NCBI GenBank assembly: GCA_007119795.1
Contig: SKOZ01000082.1
Span: 1 to 19,903, forward strand
Origin: Planctomycetales bacterium
GTDB taxonomy: Bacteria > Planctomycetota > Planctomycetia > Pirellulales > Thermoguttaceae
DNA length: 19,903 nt
Direction of reading: 5' to 3'
A program made the position numbers and the translations under genes. Below the pieces are notes generated by a model, which was not told the origin of the DNA, ran no database searches, and saw only the letters and a list, made by a program, of their open reading frames with translations. This document shows, piece after piece, positions 6,884 to 14,268 of this stretch (the first letter of the stretch is position 1; every line of letters begins with the position of its first letter).

Positions 6884-7612
6884 ATGCCGGCGCGAATGTT
6901 GGTAATGGCACTATTGGCGGCCCTGTTGAGCACGGCGGCGGTCTCGGCCCAGACGCCGCCGCCCTATGAGCCAATGCCCTCGATAACCGTCCTCGGCAGG
7001 GGCGAAGCGCAGGGGCAGCCGGATACGGCCGTGCTCACCATCGGCGTACTTGCCGAGGCGCCCGTGGCCGCCGATGCACTCGCGGGCAACACGGCGGCCA
7101 TGACCCGGCTGCGCCGTGCGCTCGAGCAACATCAGATCGCTGAGGGCGACATCAACACCGTCCAGTTCGAAATCATGCCGCTTCACCAGTACGATGCCGC
7201 GCTTCCCCACGAGCCACAGATCATCGGATATTGGGTGAGCAACCTGGTGCGCGTTCGGTTGCGGGAGTTGACCGAACTCCGACCGCTTCTGGACACCCTC
7301 CTCCACCAGGAGGGGACGCACGTCCAAAGCATCGATTACGTCGTCGACGATCCCCAGGATTATCGGTACCTGTCCTCCCAACGTGCCCTGAGCGATGCCC
7401 GACAGAAAGCGGAGCTCTATGCCGCATCTGCCGGCGCGGCGCTGGGGCAGCCGCTGCAGATCCGGGAACAGGCAGGGGCCTCTCCGGAACAGGCAGGGCC
7501 CTATCCGGTCCGTACGCCGGAGGTCGAGCATGGACCGCCCGCAGTTCCCGGGGAGATGATCTTCGTGACTCAAGTCGCGATCACTTACCAGTTGGTCTAT
7601 CCGGAGGAATAA
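6884..7612 (+). CDS. Exported SIMPL-domain (DUF541/YggE-like) protein
   Basis: The 242-residue protein begins with a signal peptide (MPARMLVMALLAALLSTAAVSAQ) and continues with a SIMPL domain: PSITVLGRGEAQGQPDTAVLTIGV is the typical first strand pair, and RALSDARQKAELYAASAGAALGQ (about 165-188) is the usual helix with the conserved Ala and Lys before the LGQ turn. The protein closes with IFVTQVAITYQL. Members such as E. coli YggE and Brucella BP26 are periplasmic, and YggE lowers oxidative stress; the biochemical role is unknown. AAGGAGA lies six bases before the ATG, which decides the start. It sits in front of the secreted dehydrogenase, 68 bases away, and may share its transcript. The family call is firm. 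Confidence 0.9.
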   Translation: MPARMLVMALLAALLSTAAVSAQTPPPYEPMPSITVLGRGEAQGQPDTAVLTIGVLAEAPVAADALAGNTAAMTRLRRALEQHQIAEGDINTVQFEIMPLHQYDAALPHEPQIIGYWVSNLVRVRLRELTELRPLLDTLLHQEGTHVQSIDYVVDDPQDYRYLSSQRALSDARQKAELYAASAGAALGQPLQIREQAGASPEQAGPYPVRTPEVEHGPPAVPGEMIFVTQVAITYQLVYPEE

Positions 7613-7680
7613 CGTCGGTGGCGCCGCCGGAGGAAGCGGTGCCTTATGCCCCCACATCCTCAACAGTGCCGAGGTGAAAC

Positions 7681-9021
7681 ATGAACTCGAAGGTGCGTTT
7701 TTGTCTAACGGCGGTCTTCCTCCTCATGCTGGGCGCCGCGAACCAATGTGCCGCAGAAAGCGATACCGATCTCTTTACCGGCATCGAGCTGGAAAGCGTC
7801 GCCAGCGGCTTCACGGCTCCCCACTTTCTGACCAGCCCGCCAGACGACGGGCGCCGTTTCGTCGTGGATCTCGTCGGCAGGATCCACATATTGGACGAAG
7901 AGGGAACGCTGCGCGAAGAGCCGTTTCTCGACGTGAGCGATCGCATGGTTTCCCTTCGCGAGTCTTACGACGAACGCGGGCTCCTGGGGCTCGCCTTCCA
8001 TCCCGACTACGCCGAGAACGGCCGCTTCTTCGTCTACTACAGCGCCACCCTGCGCGAGGGTGGACCGGAGGCATGGGATCATACCAGCCACCTCTCCGAG
8101 TTCCGCGTCTCCGAAGACCTCCACCGGGCCGACCCGGCCAGCGAACGGGTGGTCTTGCAGGTCGACCAACCTCAGTTCAACCACAACGGCGGCCGGATCG
8201 AGTTCGGCCCGGACGGTCTGCTGTATATCGGACTGGGGGACGGCGGAGATGCGGGCGATACGGGGCTCGGCCATCCGCCGTTGGGGCACGGTCAAGACGT
8301 CACGACACTCCTGGGAAGCGTCTTGCGGATCGACGTGGACGAGGAGCCTTACGGCATTCCGGCAGACAATCCTCTGGTAAACAAGAGAGTCCCCCCCGGC
8401 GTCGACTACAGCGAAGACAATGTCCGGGAAGAAATCTGGGCATGGGGCATCCGAAATATCTGGGGGATGGCATTCGACCGGAAGACCGGCGTGCTATACG
8501 CAGCGGACGTGGGGCAGGACCTCTGGGAGGAGGTCAATCGTATGGCGGAGCCCGGCAACTACGGCTGGAACATCAAGGAAGGGACCCATTGGTTCGATCC
8601 GCAAGACATGCAGCGGGTCATCGAAGAAGGCCCTGACCGGGGGCCGATGGGGGAGCCGCTCATCGACCCGATCATCGAATACCGCAACTCGAGAGGGCAT
8701 GACGAGGGCATCGGCACTTCGGTGATCGGCGGCCACGTCTACCGCGGAGAGGCCATTGCCGAGTTGCGGGGGCACTACGTCTTCGGCGATTGGAGCAGCA
8801 GCCCCGGTGTCGCCGCCGGCGTCCTGCTGGTCGCAAAGCCTCCCGGTGAGGAAGACCGCCAGGACGATACCTTGTGGCCCTTCGATGTGGTGGAGGAGGT
8901 CGCGCCCTACATCCTCGGATTCGGGGAAGACGCCGACGGAGAGCTTTACGTCCTCACCAGCGCCGAGCGGGGCCCGCAAGGAGCGACGGGAGAGGTCTAC
9001 AAGATCGTGCGCGGCCGGTAG
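7681..9021 (+). CDS. Secreted PQQ-dependent glucose/sorbosone dehydrogenase family protein
   Basis: The 446-residue protein has a signal peptide (cleavage near QCAAES, residues 22-26) and a complete GSDH beta-propeller. Landmarks are GLLGLAFHPDY (100-110), FNHNGGRIEFGPDG with H168 as the likely catalytic His, YIGLGDGGDAGD, GSVLRIDVD, then WGIRNIWGMAFD with R258, and GNYGWNIKEG. In soluble glucose dehydrogenase the equivalent His and Arg act on the sugar and PQQ. The enzyme would oxidise an aldose or similar compound in the periplasm, with PQQ and calcium as cofactors. No PQQ synthesis gene is visible here, so the cofactor must come from elsewhere. GAGGTG stands a few bases before the ATG. Its 3' end faces the dodecin gene with 58 bases between them. 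Confidence 0.92.
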   Translation: MNSKVRFCLTAVFLLMLGAANQCAAESDTDLFTGIELESVASGFTAPHFLTSPPDDGRRFVVDLVGRIHILDEEGTLREEPFLDVSDRMVSLRESYDERGLLGLAFHPDYAENGRFFVYYSATLREGGPEAWDHTSHLSEFRVSEDLHRADPASERVVLQVDQPQFNHNGGRIEFGPDGLLYIGLGDGGDAGDTGLGHPPLGHGQDVTTLLGSVLRIDVDEEPYGIPADNPLVNKRVPPGVDYSEDNVREEIWAWGIRNIWGMAFDRKTGVLYAADVGQDLWEEVNRMAEPGNYGWNIKEGTHWFDPQDMQRVIEEGPDRGPMGEPLIDPIIEYRNSRGHDEGIGTSVIGGHVYRGEAIAELRGHYVFGDWSSSPGVAAGVLLVAKPPGEEDRQDDTLWPFDVVEEVAPYILGFGEDADGELYVLTSAERGPQGATGEVYKIVRGR

Positions 9022-9079
9022 CGGTCCGTCCTGCCCGGCTGCCGGCTGGGGACGCCGGCGCTCCGGGTTCCCGCGTTTC

Positions 9080-9283
9080 TCACTCGTCGACCGCGAAGGC
9101 GACCTCCATAGTCACCTTGTGGAGGGTGATTTCATTGTCGTCGACGTCCAGGGTCCAGTCGACCACCTTCAGCCCCCTGATGTTGTGAACGGTCTTCGAG
9201 ACCCTTGCCAGACCCTGTTGAATGGCGTCCTCCGCGCTGGTGGGAGAACTACCGACCACCTTGATGACTTTGGCGATGCTCAT
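9080..9283 (-). CDS. Dodecin flavoprotein
   Basis: This 67-residue protein has the beta-alpha-beta-beta layout and size of dodecins, which assemble into hollow dodecamers that store or buffer flavin. The opening AKVIKVVGSSPTSAEDAIQQGLARVSKT is characteristic, and W43 in GLKVVDWTLDVDDNEI occupies the position of the tryptophan that stacks on flavin. The start at 9283 is chosen because GGAGAA lies about seven bases upstream on this strand; an in-frame ATG at 9310 would add an unlikely MRFISWRRT. The gene overlaps the end of the upstream hydrolase by 35 bases in a different frame, so translation may be coupled. It ends 58 bases from the convergent dehydrogenase gene. Confidence 0.93.
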   Translation of the reverse strand: MSIAKVIKVVGSSPTSAEDAIQQGLARVSKTVHNIRGLKVVDWTLDVDDNEITLHKVTMEVAFAVDE

Positions 9284-9953
9284 CGTTCTTCTCCATGATA
9301 TGAAGCGCAAACCACCGGGCTGCGAGGTGGGCGACCTGCTGAAGCTTGCCCGGCTCCTCGAAGAGGTGCGTGGCCCCCGGTACGATCTCCAGGCGGTTCT
9401 CGACCGTAAGCGCCGCGGCCGCCTCGCGGTTCACATCGAGAACCGGCCGGTCGAGGCCGCCGACGATAAGCAGCGTCGGTGCACGGACAGCCTGAAGGGA
9501 GTCGGCGGCCAGATCGGGTCTCCCTCCTCGTGAGACGACTGCGCGAACAACCTCCGCTCGGCGTGCGGCACAGATCAGGGCGGCCGCCGCCCCCGTGCTG
9601 GCGCCAAAGAGGCCGACCGGCAGCCCCTGTGTCACGTCGTCCCCTTCAGCCCAGTCGACCACGCCGACAAGGCGCCCGCCCAGCAGACCGATGTCGAAGC
9701 GGAGTTCTCTCGTCCGCTCGTCCATCGCCTGCTCCTCGCGGGTGAGGAGGTCGAACAGCAGCGTTGCCAACCGAGCCTGGTTCAGCCGTTCGGCAACGAA
9801 GCGGTTGCGGGAGCTGAAGCGGCTGCTGCCGCTGCCGTGGGCGAAGATCACCAATCCGGCGGCATTCGCCGGGATCGCCAAGTGTCCCGCAAGACGCACT
9901 TCGCCGCTGGATAGGGTTACCTCCCGGTCGTGAAGGATCTCCGTGGGGTTCAT
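9249..9953 (-). CDS. Alpha/beta hydrolase (dienelactone hydrolase-like)
   Basis: The 234 residues fit a compact alpha/beta hydrolase. The nucleophile elbow is GLFGASTGAAAAL with S119, the acid D168 lies in IVGGLDRPV, and H196 in PGATHLFEEPG completes the triad. HGSGSSRFSSRN (39-50) near the N-terminus would form the oxyanion hole. No signal peptide is present, so it is cytoplasmic. Proteins of this exact type are often fused or adjacent to phosphoribosyltransferase domains in stress clusters; no such domain exists here. GGAGGATGACCC ends at the ATG. Its last 35 bases overlap the dodecin start. The substrate is unknown; small esters or lactones are the family's usual targets. Confidence 0.88.
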   Translation of the reverse strand: MNPTEILHDREVTLSSGEVRLAGHLAIPANAAGLVIFAHGSGSSRFSSRNRFVAERLNQARLATLLFDLLTREEQAMDERTRELRFDIGLLGGRLVGVVDWAEGDDVTQGLPVGLFGASTGAAAALICAARRAEVVRAVVSRGGRPDLAADSLQAVRAPTLLIVGGLDRPVLDVNREAAAALTVENRLEIVPGATHLFEEPGKLQQVAHLAARWFALHIMEKNDEHRQSHQGGR

Positions 9954-10076
9954 GGGTCATCCTCCATGGCGCAATACGGGACTCAGATTCACGGAATACT
10001 TTGCATTCAACGCGACCACCAAAGCCGCACGCCATCGGTGACAAGCGGATGCGGAAACCGTTGCCTGCCCGGCCTG

Positions 10077-10430
10077 CTACCAGCGGATCCCGAGGCGGCC
10101 GAGGCCGAAACGGACGCCCGGATAGAAATAGGGATAGCGGTAGGGAGGATACGTGTACGGACGGTAGCGAGCGCGAGGGGGCGCCCGGAAACGAAACGGT
10201 TGACGCGGTGGTACGCGGTAGAACTGCGGAGGTGGCGGTCCGGTATCGTAGCGCGGATCCGTCGGTATGCGGTAGGAGGGCGGATCCGTCGGTGTGGGGT
10301 AGCTTTCGACAAGGGGGGGCTCGGGGCCGACGGGAGGTTGGGGTTGTGCTTCCGAATGCGCGGGCGCGGAGAACAACAACGCCGCGACCGCCACGCAGCC
10401 CCCCAACAATTTCGTAATCGCGCGAGTCAT
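10077..10430 (-). CDS. Exported Pro/Tyr/Arg-rich protein
   Basis: This 117-residue protein is not recognised. Residues 1-26 are a signal peptide (hydrophobic GGCVAVAALLFSAPAHS). The rest is low complexity: a Pro-rich part with a repeated PTDP (SYPTPTDPP, YRIPTDPRY), and a Tyr/Pro/Arg-rich end (YRPYTYPPYRYPYFYPG) closing with VRFGLGRLGIRW. It is likely an unstructured periplasmic or surface protein, perhaps binding cell wall or polyanions through its basic tail. AAGGAGAG lies five bases before the chosen ATG at 10430, which places the hydrophobic stretch correctly; an in-frame ATG at 10505 would spoil it. The gene lies 121 bases after the HPF-sigma fusion on the same strand, and a 123-base gap separates it from the hydrolase. 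Confidence 0.72.
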   Translation of the reverse strand: MTRAITKLLGGCVAVAALLFSAPAHSEAQPQPPVGPEPPLVESYPTPTDPPSYRIPTDPRYDTGPPPPQFYRVPPRQPFRFRAPPRARYRPYTYPPYRYPYFYPGVRFGLGRLGIRW

Positions 10431-10551
10431 CGTACTCTCCTTCCCTCTCGGTAAAAAGTCGGTTCGGGGCGGGCCGGAGCAGCCCCGCTCTCCGGCGCGA
10501 GTCATTAGGCGACCGCTTGCCTGCCCCTCTTGCGTGTCCGCCTGTCATGCG

Positions 10552-11595
10552 CTACGGGTTGCCCTTACGCGAGGCGCGCCGCGGCTGGGGTTCGAGTTTC
10601 TCCTCCTGCTCCGACAGGTATTCGTGGCGGAGATTGTGTTCCACCGCCCGACGCCCCTCGTCGATCTCGGCAAGCACGTCCTCCTCCCCGCGGCCTTGGA
10701 AGTCCGCGACTTCGCGGGGCGAAAACCCGTAAACCGTGGTAAGTACCATTGCCTGCCGCTGGAGCCGGGGCAACCGGGCGAGCACCGTATCGATGGCTGC
10801 CTGCTTCGCCTCCATGTCCAGGGTGTCCCAACTGTCGGGGCTCGGCATGCCAGGCAGCGCCTCGCTCAATGCGTTCGTTTCTGAAACAGTCGCCCACTCC
10901 ACCCACTCATCGCGCCGCGACGCGCGCAGCTCCTCCGACGGCTTGTCGACCGGTTCGTCGAGCGACTTTTCAGCAAGGCGGCCGCTCCACTGCGCACAGA
11001 CCTCCTCGGCCAGCCCCAGCAGCCACAGGTCCAGCGACATTTTGTCGGGGCGGCGGTCAAAACGTTCGTAGGCGCGCACCAACACCTCGTCGCACACGTC
11101 GAGGGGAGCTACCTGGCCGCTCGCCAACTGCGACTCCAACTCGCGGATCCGCAACTCCCGGCGGACGTGCGGCACGAGCGAGGCCACCACCGGCGTCAGC
11201 CAGGAGAGGAAGGCGCCGCTGCGGCCGAGCCGGCGGCAGCGTTCGAGAATCGGCAACAAGCCCTCCAACCCCTCGCGCCGCAGGGTCACCCTTTCGGGGC
11301 GCCTCTCGACTCGGTCGACTTCTGCGATCAAGCGCGATATCAGGGCCTCAATTGCCTCGGAGGGGCTCTCGCCCACCACCTCCACAACCAGGGCCTCGGC
11401 CCACAAGTGTAAAGCCGCCTGCAGCCGCCACGCCGATCCTTCATCCTCTCTGGTAGCGACGAGCTCCAATTCGGCCGGCGCGTCCGGCAACACCGCCAAC
11501 CGCGCCAGGAGCTGCCGCTGCCACTCCTCCCAGCTTCGCTGAAGCTGCTCCTCCTCGTCTTTGCTGCACTCGAAATATGCCCAATGAACCTGCAT
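10552..11595 (-). CDS. HPF-like domain fused to sigma-70 regions 2 and 4
   Basis: The 347-residue protein has two parts. Residues 1-108 resemble the ribosome hibernation factor fold (HPF/RaiA): a first strand MQVHWAYFEC, a helix, strands ELELVATRE and WRLQAALHLWAEALVVEVVG, and a second helix SPSEAIEALISRLIAEVDR. Unlike true HPF, the first helix is acidic (KDEEEQLQRSWEEW), so rRNA binding is doubtful. Residues 138-200 look like sigma region 2 (PLDVCDEVLVRAYERFDRRP, then LDLWLLGLAEEVC), and 266-323 like region 4, with VLARLPRLQRQAMVLTTVYG followed by a helix-turn-helix (FSPREVADFQGRGEEDVLAEI). It may direct RNA polymerase or sense the hibernating state. GAGGAGACC precedes the ATG. The helical-bundle gene ends 50 bases upstream, suggesting one transcript. 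The sigma-part call is firmer than the HPF part. Confidence 0.75.
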   Translation of the reverse strand: MQVHWAYFECSKDEEEQLQRSWEEWQRQLLARLAVLPDAPAELELVATREDEGSAWRLQAALHLWAEALVVEVVGESPSEAIEALISRLIAEVDRVERRPERVTLRREGLEGLLPILERCRRLGRSGAFLSWLTPVVASLVPHVRRELRIRELESQLASGQVAPLDVCDEVLVRAYERFDRRPDKMSLDLWLLGLAEEVCAQWSGRLAEKSLDEPVDKPSEELRASRRDEWVEWATVSETNALSEALPGMPSPDSWDTLDMEAKQAAIDTVLARLPRLQRQAMVLTTVYGFSPREVADFQGRGEEDVLAEIDEGRRAVEHNLRHEYLSEQEEKLEPQPRRASRKGNP

Positions 11596-11645
11596 GGCGA
11601 GGTCTCCTCAGGAATAGCGGGCCGGCCGTGTGCCGGGGGAACGAC

Positions 11646-12098
11646 TCAGATGTCGTTCTCCGTGACTATGGCCGCCCCCAACGCCCTGGCGGCGTTTTCT
11701 TCCGCATCGGCCAATGACTGAAGGAACTCCTCCACCTGAGGCGCGCTCCGGTTCTCTGCCAGCTCGCGGAGGAACCGGGCGAGTTGCTGCTGGAGCTCCA
11801 GACATTTCTCCAAAGTCGTACTCGAAGCCCGATCGCTCTCCGCCTGAAGGGCGGTAAGCGCATCTTCGACCCCTTCGAAGGGAACGTACTGAATCCAGGT
11901 CTCCACCAAGGAGGCGTGCTCGCTGTCTTCGAAGGCTTTCAGACGGCGGGCAAAGTCCCGTTCCCGCTTCCGAAAGATTTCGGCCAGCAAGGCGAGCCGA
12001 CTGTCGGATTCGTCGGTCAGCCCGGCACAGCATCGTGCGGCATCCCTGTGGGCGCGGTGGATCTTGTGGAACACTTCGCGGAGCTGGGCGTATGCCAT
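11646..12098 (-). CDS. Helical-bundle (ferritin-like/DUF2383-type) protein
   Basis: The 150 residues are predicted almost wholly helical, with four long amphipathic helices (about 2-25, 32-60, 74-112 and 120-145) and no signal peptide. The layout recalls ferritin-like or DUF2383-type four-helix bundles (RKRERDFARRLKAFEDSEHASLVETWIQYVPFEG), but the paired ExxH metal motif is not clear: only FEDSEH offers a candidate. I do not assign an enzyme activity. The start at 12098 follows a weak CCGGAAACC; an in-frame start at 12194 is possible but would add a low-complexity stretch. The gene stands between the DJ-1/PfpI gene (155 bases upstream) and the HPF-sigma fusion (50 bases downstream). It has no encapsulin targeting tail (ends AIVTENDI), so it is probably not cargo. 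Confidence 0.7.
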   Translation of the reverse strand: MAYAQLREVFHKIHRAHRDAARCCAGLTDESDSRLALLAEIFRKRERDFARRLKAFEDSEHASLVETWIQYVPFEGVEDALTALQAESDRASSTTLEKCLELQQQLARFLRELAENRSAPQVEEFLQSLADAEENAARALGAAIVTENDI

Positions 12099-12253
12099 GG
12101 GATGGTTTCCGGCAGGTTGCGTTTCTTGGTGGGGAGTAGTCCCGCTCGCTGCTCGCGGATTGCGGCAGTATTCCCCCGTTGGCGTGCCGCACAACTCCGT
12201 GGTCGGCGGAGGCAGGCGTCGCTGTCTCCCGGGCGCATTGGAGACTCGCTTCC

Positions 12254-12790
12254 CTAAACGGGGGTCGGGCTTCCCACGAGCCGTTCGATAATCTTGCGGA
12301 GAAACGCGGGAAGGTCATCGGGCTTCCGGCTGGTGATCAGGTTCTCGTCAACGACCACTTCCTCGTCGACCCATTGGGCCCCTGCATTCGTCACGTCGTC
12401 CTTGATTGCGAAATAGCTGGTAACACGCCGTCCGTGCAACACATCCGCGGAACAGAGCAGCCACGCCGCGTGGCAGATTGCCGCGACGGCCTTGCCTTGT
12501 GCCATGGCATCGGCGACCATCTTGACCATAGCCGGGTGACGCCGCATCCGGTCGGGGGAATACCCCCCGGGAATGATGACCGCATCGTAGGTGGCTGCCG
12601 AGGCATCCTTGGCAGCGCGGTCCGCCTTGGCCGGATATCCATGCTTGGAGGAATAGCTCGTCCCCGCTGCCGGTCCCACGAGATCGACTTGCGCTCCCTC
12701 CTCCCGGAGCCGATAGACGGGATACCACAATTCCATGTCCTCGTAGAGGTCCTCCACAAGAACGGCCACGGATTTCGATGCGAGCTTCAT
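12254..12790 (-). CDS. DJ-1/PfpI-family protein
   Basis: This 178-residue cytoplasmic protein belongs to the DJ-1/PfpI superfamily. The nucleophile elbow is AAICHAAWLL with C106 and H107, the pattern of the PfpI/YhbO branch, and the acidic loop VEDLYEDMELWYP near residue 12-24 supplies the glutamate that tunes the cysteine. YDAVIIPGGYSPDRMRR and SYFAIKDDVTNAGAQWVDE are also typical. Members act as deglycases, glyoxalase-like enzymes or general stress proteins; the exact activity cannot be read from sequence. GGGAGA lies about five bases before ATG 12790, favouring it over the in-frame ATG at 12811. The encapsulin gene ends 195 bases upstream with a large hairpin between, so this gene may be read only partly from the encapsulin promoter. 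Confidence 0.93.
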   Translation of the reverse strand: MKLASKSVAVLVEDLYEDMELWYPVYRLREEGAQVDLVGPAAGTSYSSKHGYPAKADRAAKDASAATYDAVIIPGGYSPDRMRRHPAMVKMVADAMAQGKAVAAICHAAWLLCSADVLHGRRVTSYFAIKDDVTNAGAQWVDEEVVVDENLITSRKPDDLPAFLRKIIERLVGSPTPV

Positions 12791-12852
12791 GGAAGTCTCC
12801 CGATTGTTCATTCAATGGAAGGGGCCGGCTTCGTAATAGCCAATTCTGCAAA

Positions 12853-12924
12853 CCTCGTGCCGTTTGGGGCGGGACGCCGGCGGCCGCCTAGGGCCTCCGG
12901 GTGCTCCGTCCCCCCAACACGAGG
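12853..12924 (-). terminator. Long imperfect hairpin between encapsulin and PfpI genes
   Basis: CCTCGTG (12853-12859) pairs with CACGAGG (12918-12924), TTGGGG (12864-12869) with CCCCAA (12912-12917), and GAC (12873-12875) with GTC (12908-12910). This gives an extended stem with one bulge and one small internal loop. On the - strand it lies 61 bases after the encapsulin stop and is followed by TTTGCAGAATT, a poor U-tract. It could be an attenuating terminator that lowers transcription into the PfpI gene, or an mRNA-stabilising element. Confidence 0.35.
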
Positions 12925-12985
12925 CGGCAGCGGCCCGGGGGGGCAGAGATTGAGCGGCCGGTACGAGACCGCTGCCAAAACGGGG

Positions 12986-13789
12986 TCATTCGAGTGAGAG
13001 CACGACAGCCGCCTTCGGTTCGATGACACGGAAGGCCAACGACTCGGTGAGGTAGAGTTCGACGTGGTCGCGATCGTGACTGCTGTAGCCGACCGAGAGG
13101 TCTTGCCCGGCAACGAACTGGAAGTGCCCTCCGGCCGTGGAAAGCACCACTCCCCCATCGAGTGCAGGGCTGGCAAGGATCCGCCCGCCAAGCTGCTCGC
13201 GGATGATCCGCTCCGGAGGGTAGCCCTCCACGCCCGCCTGCTTCAAGGCGGCGAACCGGTCCATTCCCAGCACCAGTGCATACGGTCCGGGAATCCCCGC
13301 TTGGAGGAGTACTTCCAGCGCCCGCGCAACCGCAGCCGGATACCCGCCGGGCTCCGAAAACGGAATCGGGGCATGCTCGCTGCTCCCGGTAATGCCCGCC
13401 ATTCCCGCCTCCTGAAAGCCGCGGTAGACGATCGACTCTTCTGCCTTGGCGAGATTGAGTGCCGCTTCGCGGAGCGGTTCCAGGTCGATGTCGGCACAAC
13501 CCCGCGGAATCAGATCGAGCTCAATCTGGCTGAGCACGCAGGGAATACGGAGTTCTAGAAGCGGCAATACCTTGCGCTGCCCCCAGGGTACGCCAGCGGG
13601 TCCCGGGGCGGCGGCGATCTCCAAGCGGCCGAGATTGACGGCCGCATACTCCCAACCGTGGGGACCGTCGAAATCGACCAGCGAACGCGCCGTCAATTGC
13701 GTCCGCAGCACCTCAGCCGTCGTTTCGTCGATCTCCCTCCATCCCTCCGCCGAAATGGGCGCCAGCGATCGGCGCAGCAGTTCCGCCAT
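12986..13789 (-). CDS. enc: Encapsulin shell protein (family 1, linocin/CFP29-like)
   Basis: The 267 residues match family 1 encapsulins, HK97-fold proteins that assemble into hollow icosahedral shells in the cytoplasm. The opening ELLRRSLAPISAEGWREID is the hallmark N-terminal helix, which forms the groove for cargo tails, and the following RSLVDFDGPHGWEYAAVNLGR is equally typical. Other landmarks are PLLELRIPCVLSQIELD, AKAEESIVYRGF, the GMDRFAALK segment, and the C-terminal HVELYLTESLAFRVIEP. Length is normal for the family. GGGAGA sits four bases before the ATG. The ferritin-like cargo gene lies upstream on the same strand, 479 bases away, so the two may use separate promoters while still being made together. 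I see no protease or peroxidase cargo in the window. Confidence 0.96.
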   Translation of the reverse strand: MAELLRRSLAPISAEGWREIDETTAEVLRTQLTARSLVDFDGPHGWEYAAVNLGRLEIAAAPGPAGVPWGQRKVLPLLELRIPCVLSQIELDLIPRGCADIDLEPLREAALNLAKAEESIVYRGFQEAGMAGITGSSEHAPIPFSEPGGYPAAVARALEVLLQAGIPGPYALVLGMDRFAALKQAGVEGYPPERIIREQLGGRILASPALDGGVVLSTAGGHFQFVAGQDLSVGYSSHDRDHVELYLTESLAFRVIEPKAAVVLSLE

Positions 13790-14268
13790 GATGATTCTCC
13801 CTTTGTTCGTTATTCTCTGGTTGTGATTGATTCTCGTACGCCGCCGCTGACGCGCGCCGGCACTGCTAGCGGTCCGTCCAGTTGGAGTTTACTTATGCTC
13901 CGGATCTGCGCAATCACTGCCGCGCCGCGAACCCCGGCCGACCCTGTCGCTCCGCGAGGAGAGCGACATTGGACGGGAGAGCACCGCAGATCGGGGAAGA
14001 GGAGAAAGAGCGTGCGAGCTTTGCCGGTCCTTTCACACCTCCCTGAAGTTTCGCTCCTCTGCGTCCTCCGTTCCCTCCTGTTCCAGCAAGTCCCCCTCCA
14101 TTGGACCGAGCTTTTCTGGATAGGAAAGCGCGGAGGGCAATAGAACCCATGGAAGAGATAGCCCATTCCCTCGCACTTGTTGGGAAGGAACTCCTCCTGT
14201 CATTCCCAATAGGGGCCGTGGCCTAGCGTGCCACCCAGTACTGGTACTCTCGAGTTGGAAAAAAACCA
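13790..14268. other. Gap between encapsulin and its ferritin cargo gene
   Basis: This stretch has no gene I can support. It is long for two genes that act together and probably carries a promoter for the encapsulin gene, but I find no convincing -35/-10 pair. Its middle, read on the - strand (about 14050-14100), is purine-rich with repeated GGAACGGAGGA-like units, reminiscent of small dispersed repeats in many genomes. Near 14237-14248 there is a palindrome AGTAC-TG-GTACT, followed at 14258-14265 by a run of A. No Fur-like box is evident. Confidence 0.4.

Noticed and set aside
9041..9059. GCCGG/CCGGC hairpin between the dehydrogenase and dodecin genes
   Set aside because: Only five pairs around a nine-base loop and no T-run on either strand; too weak to call a terminator.
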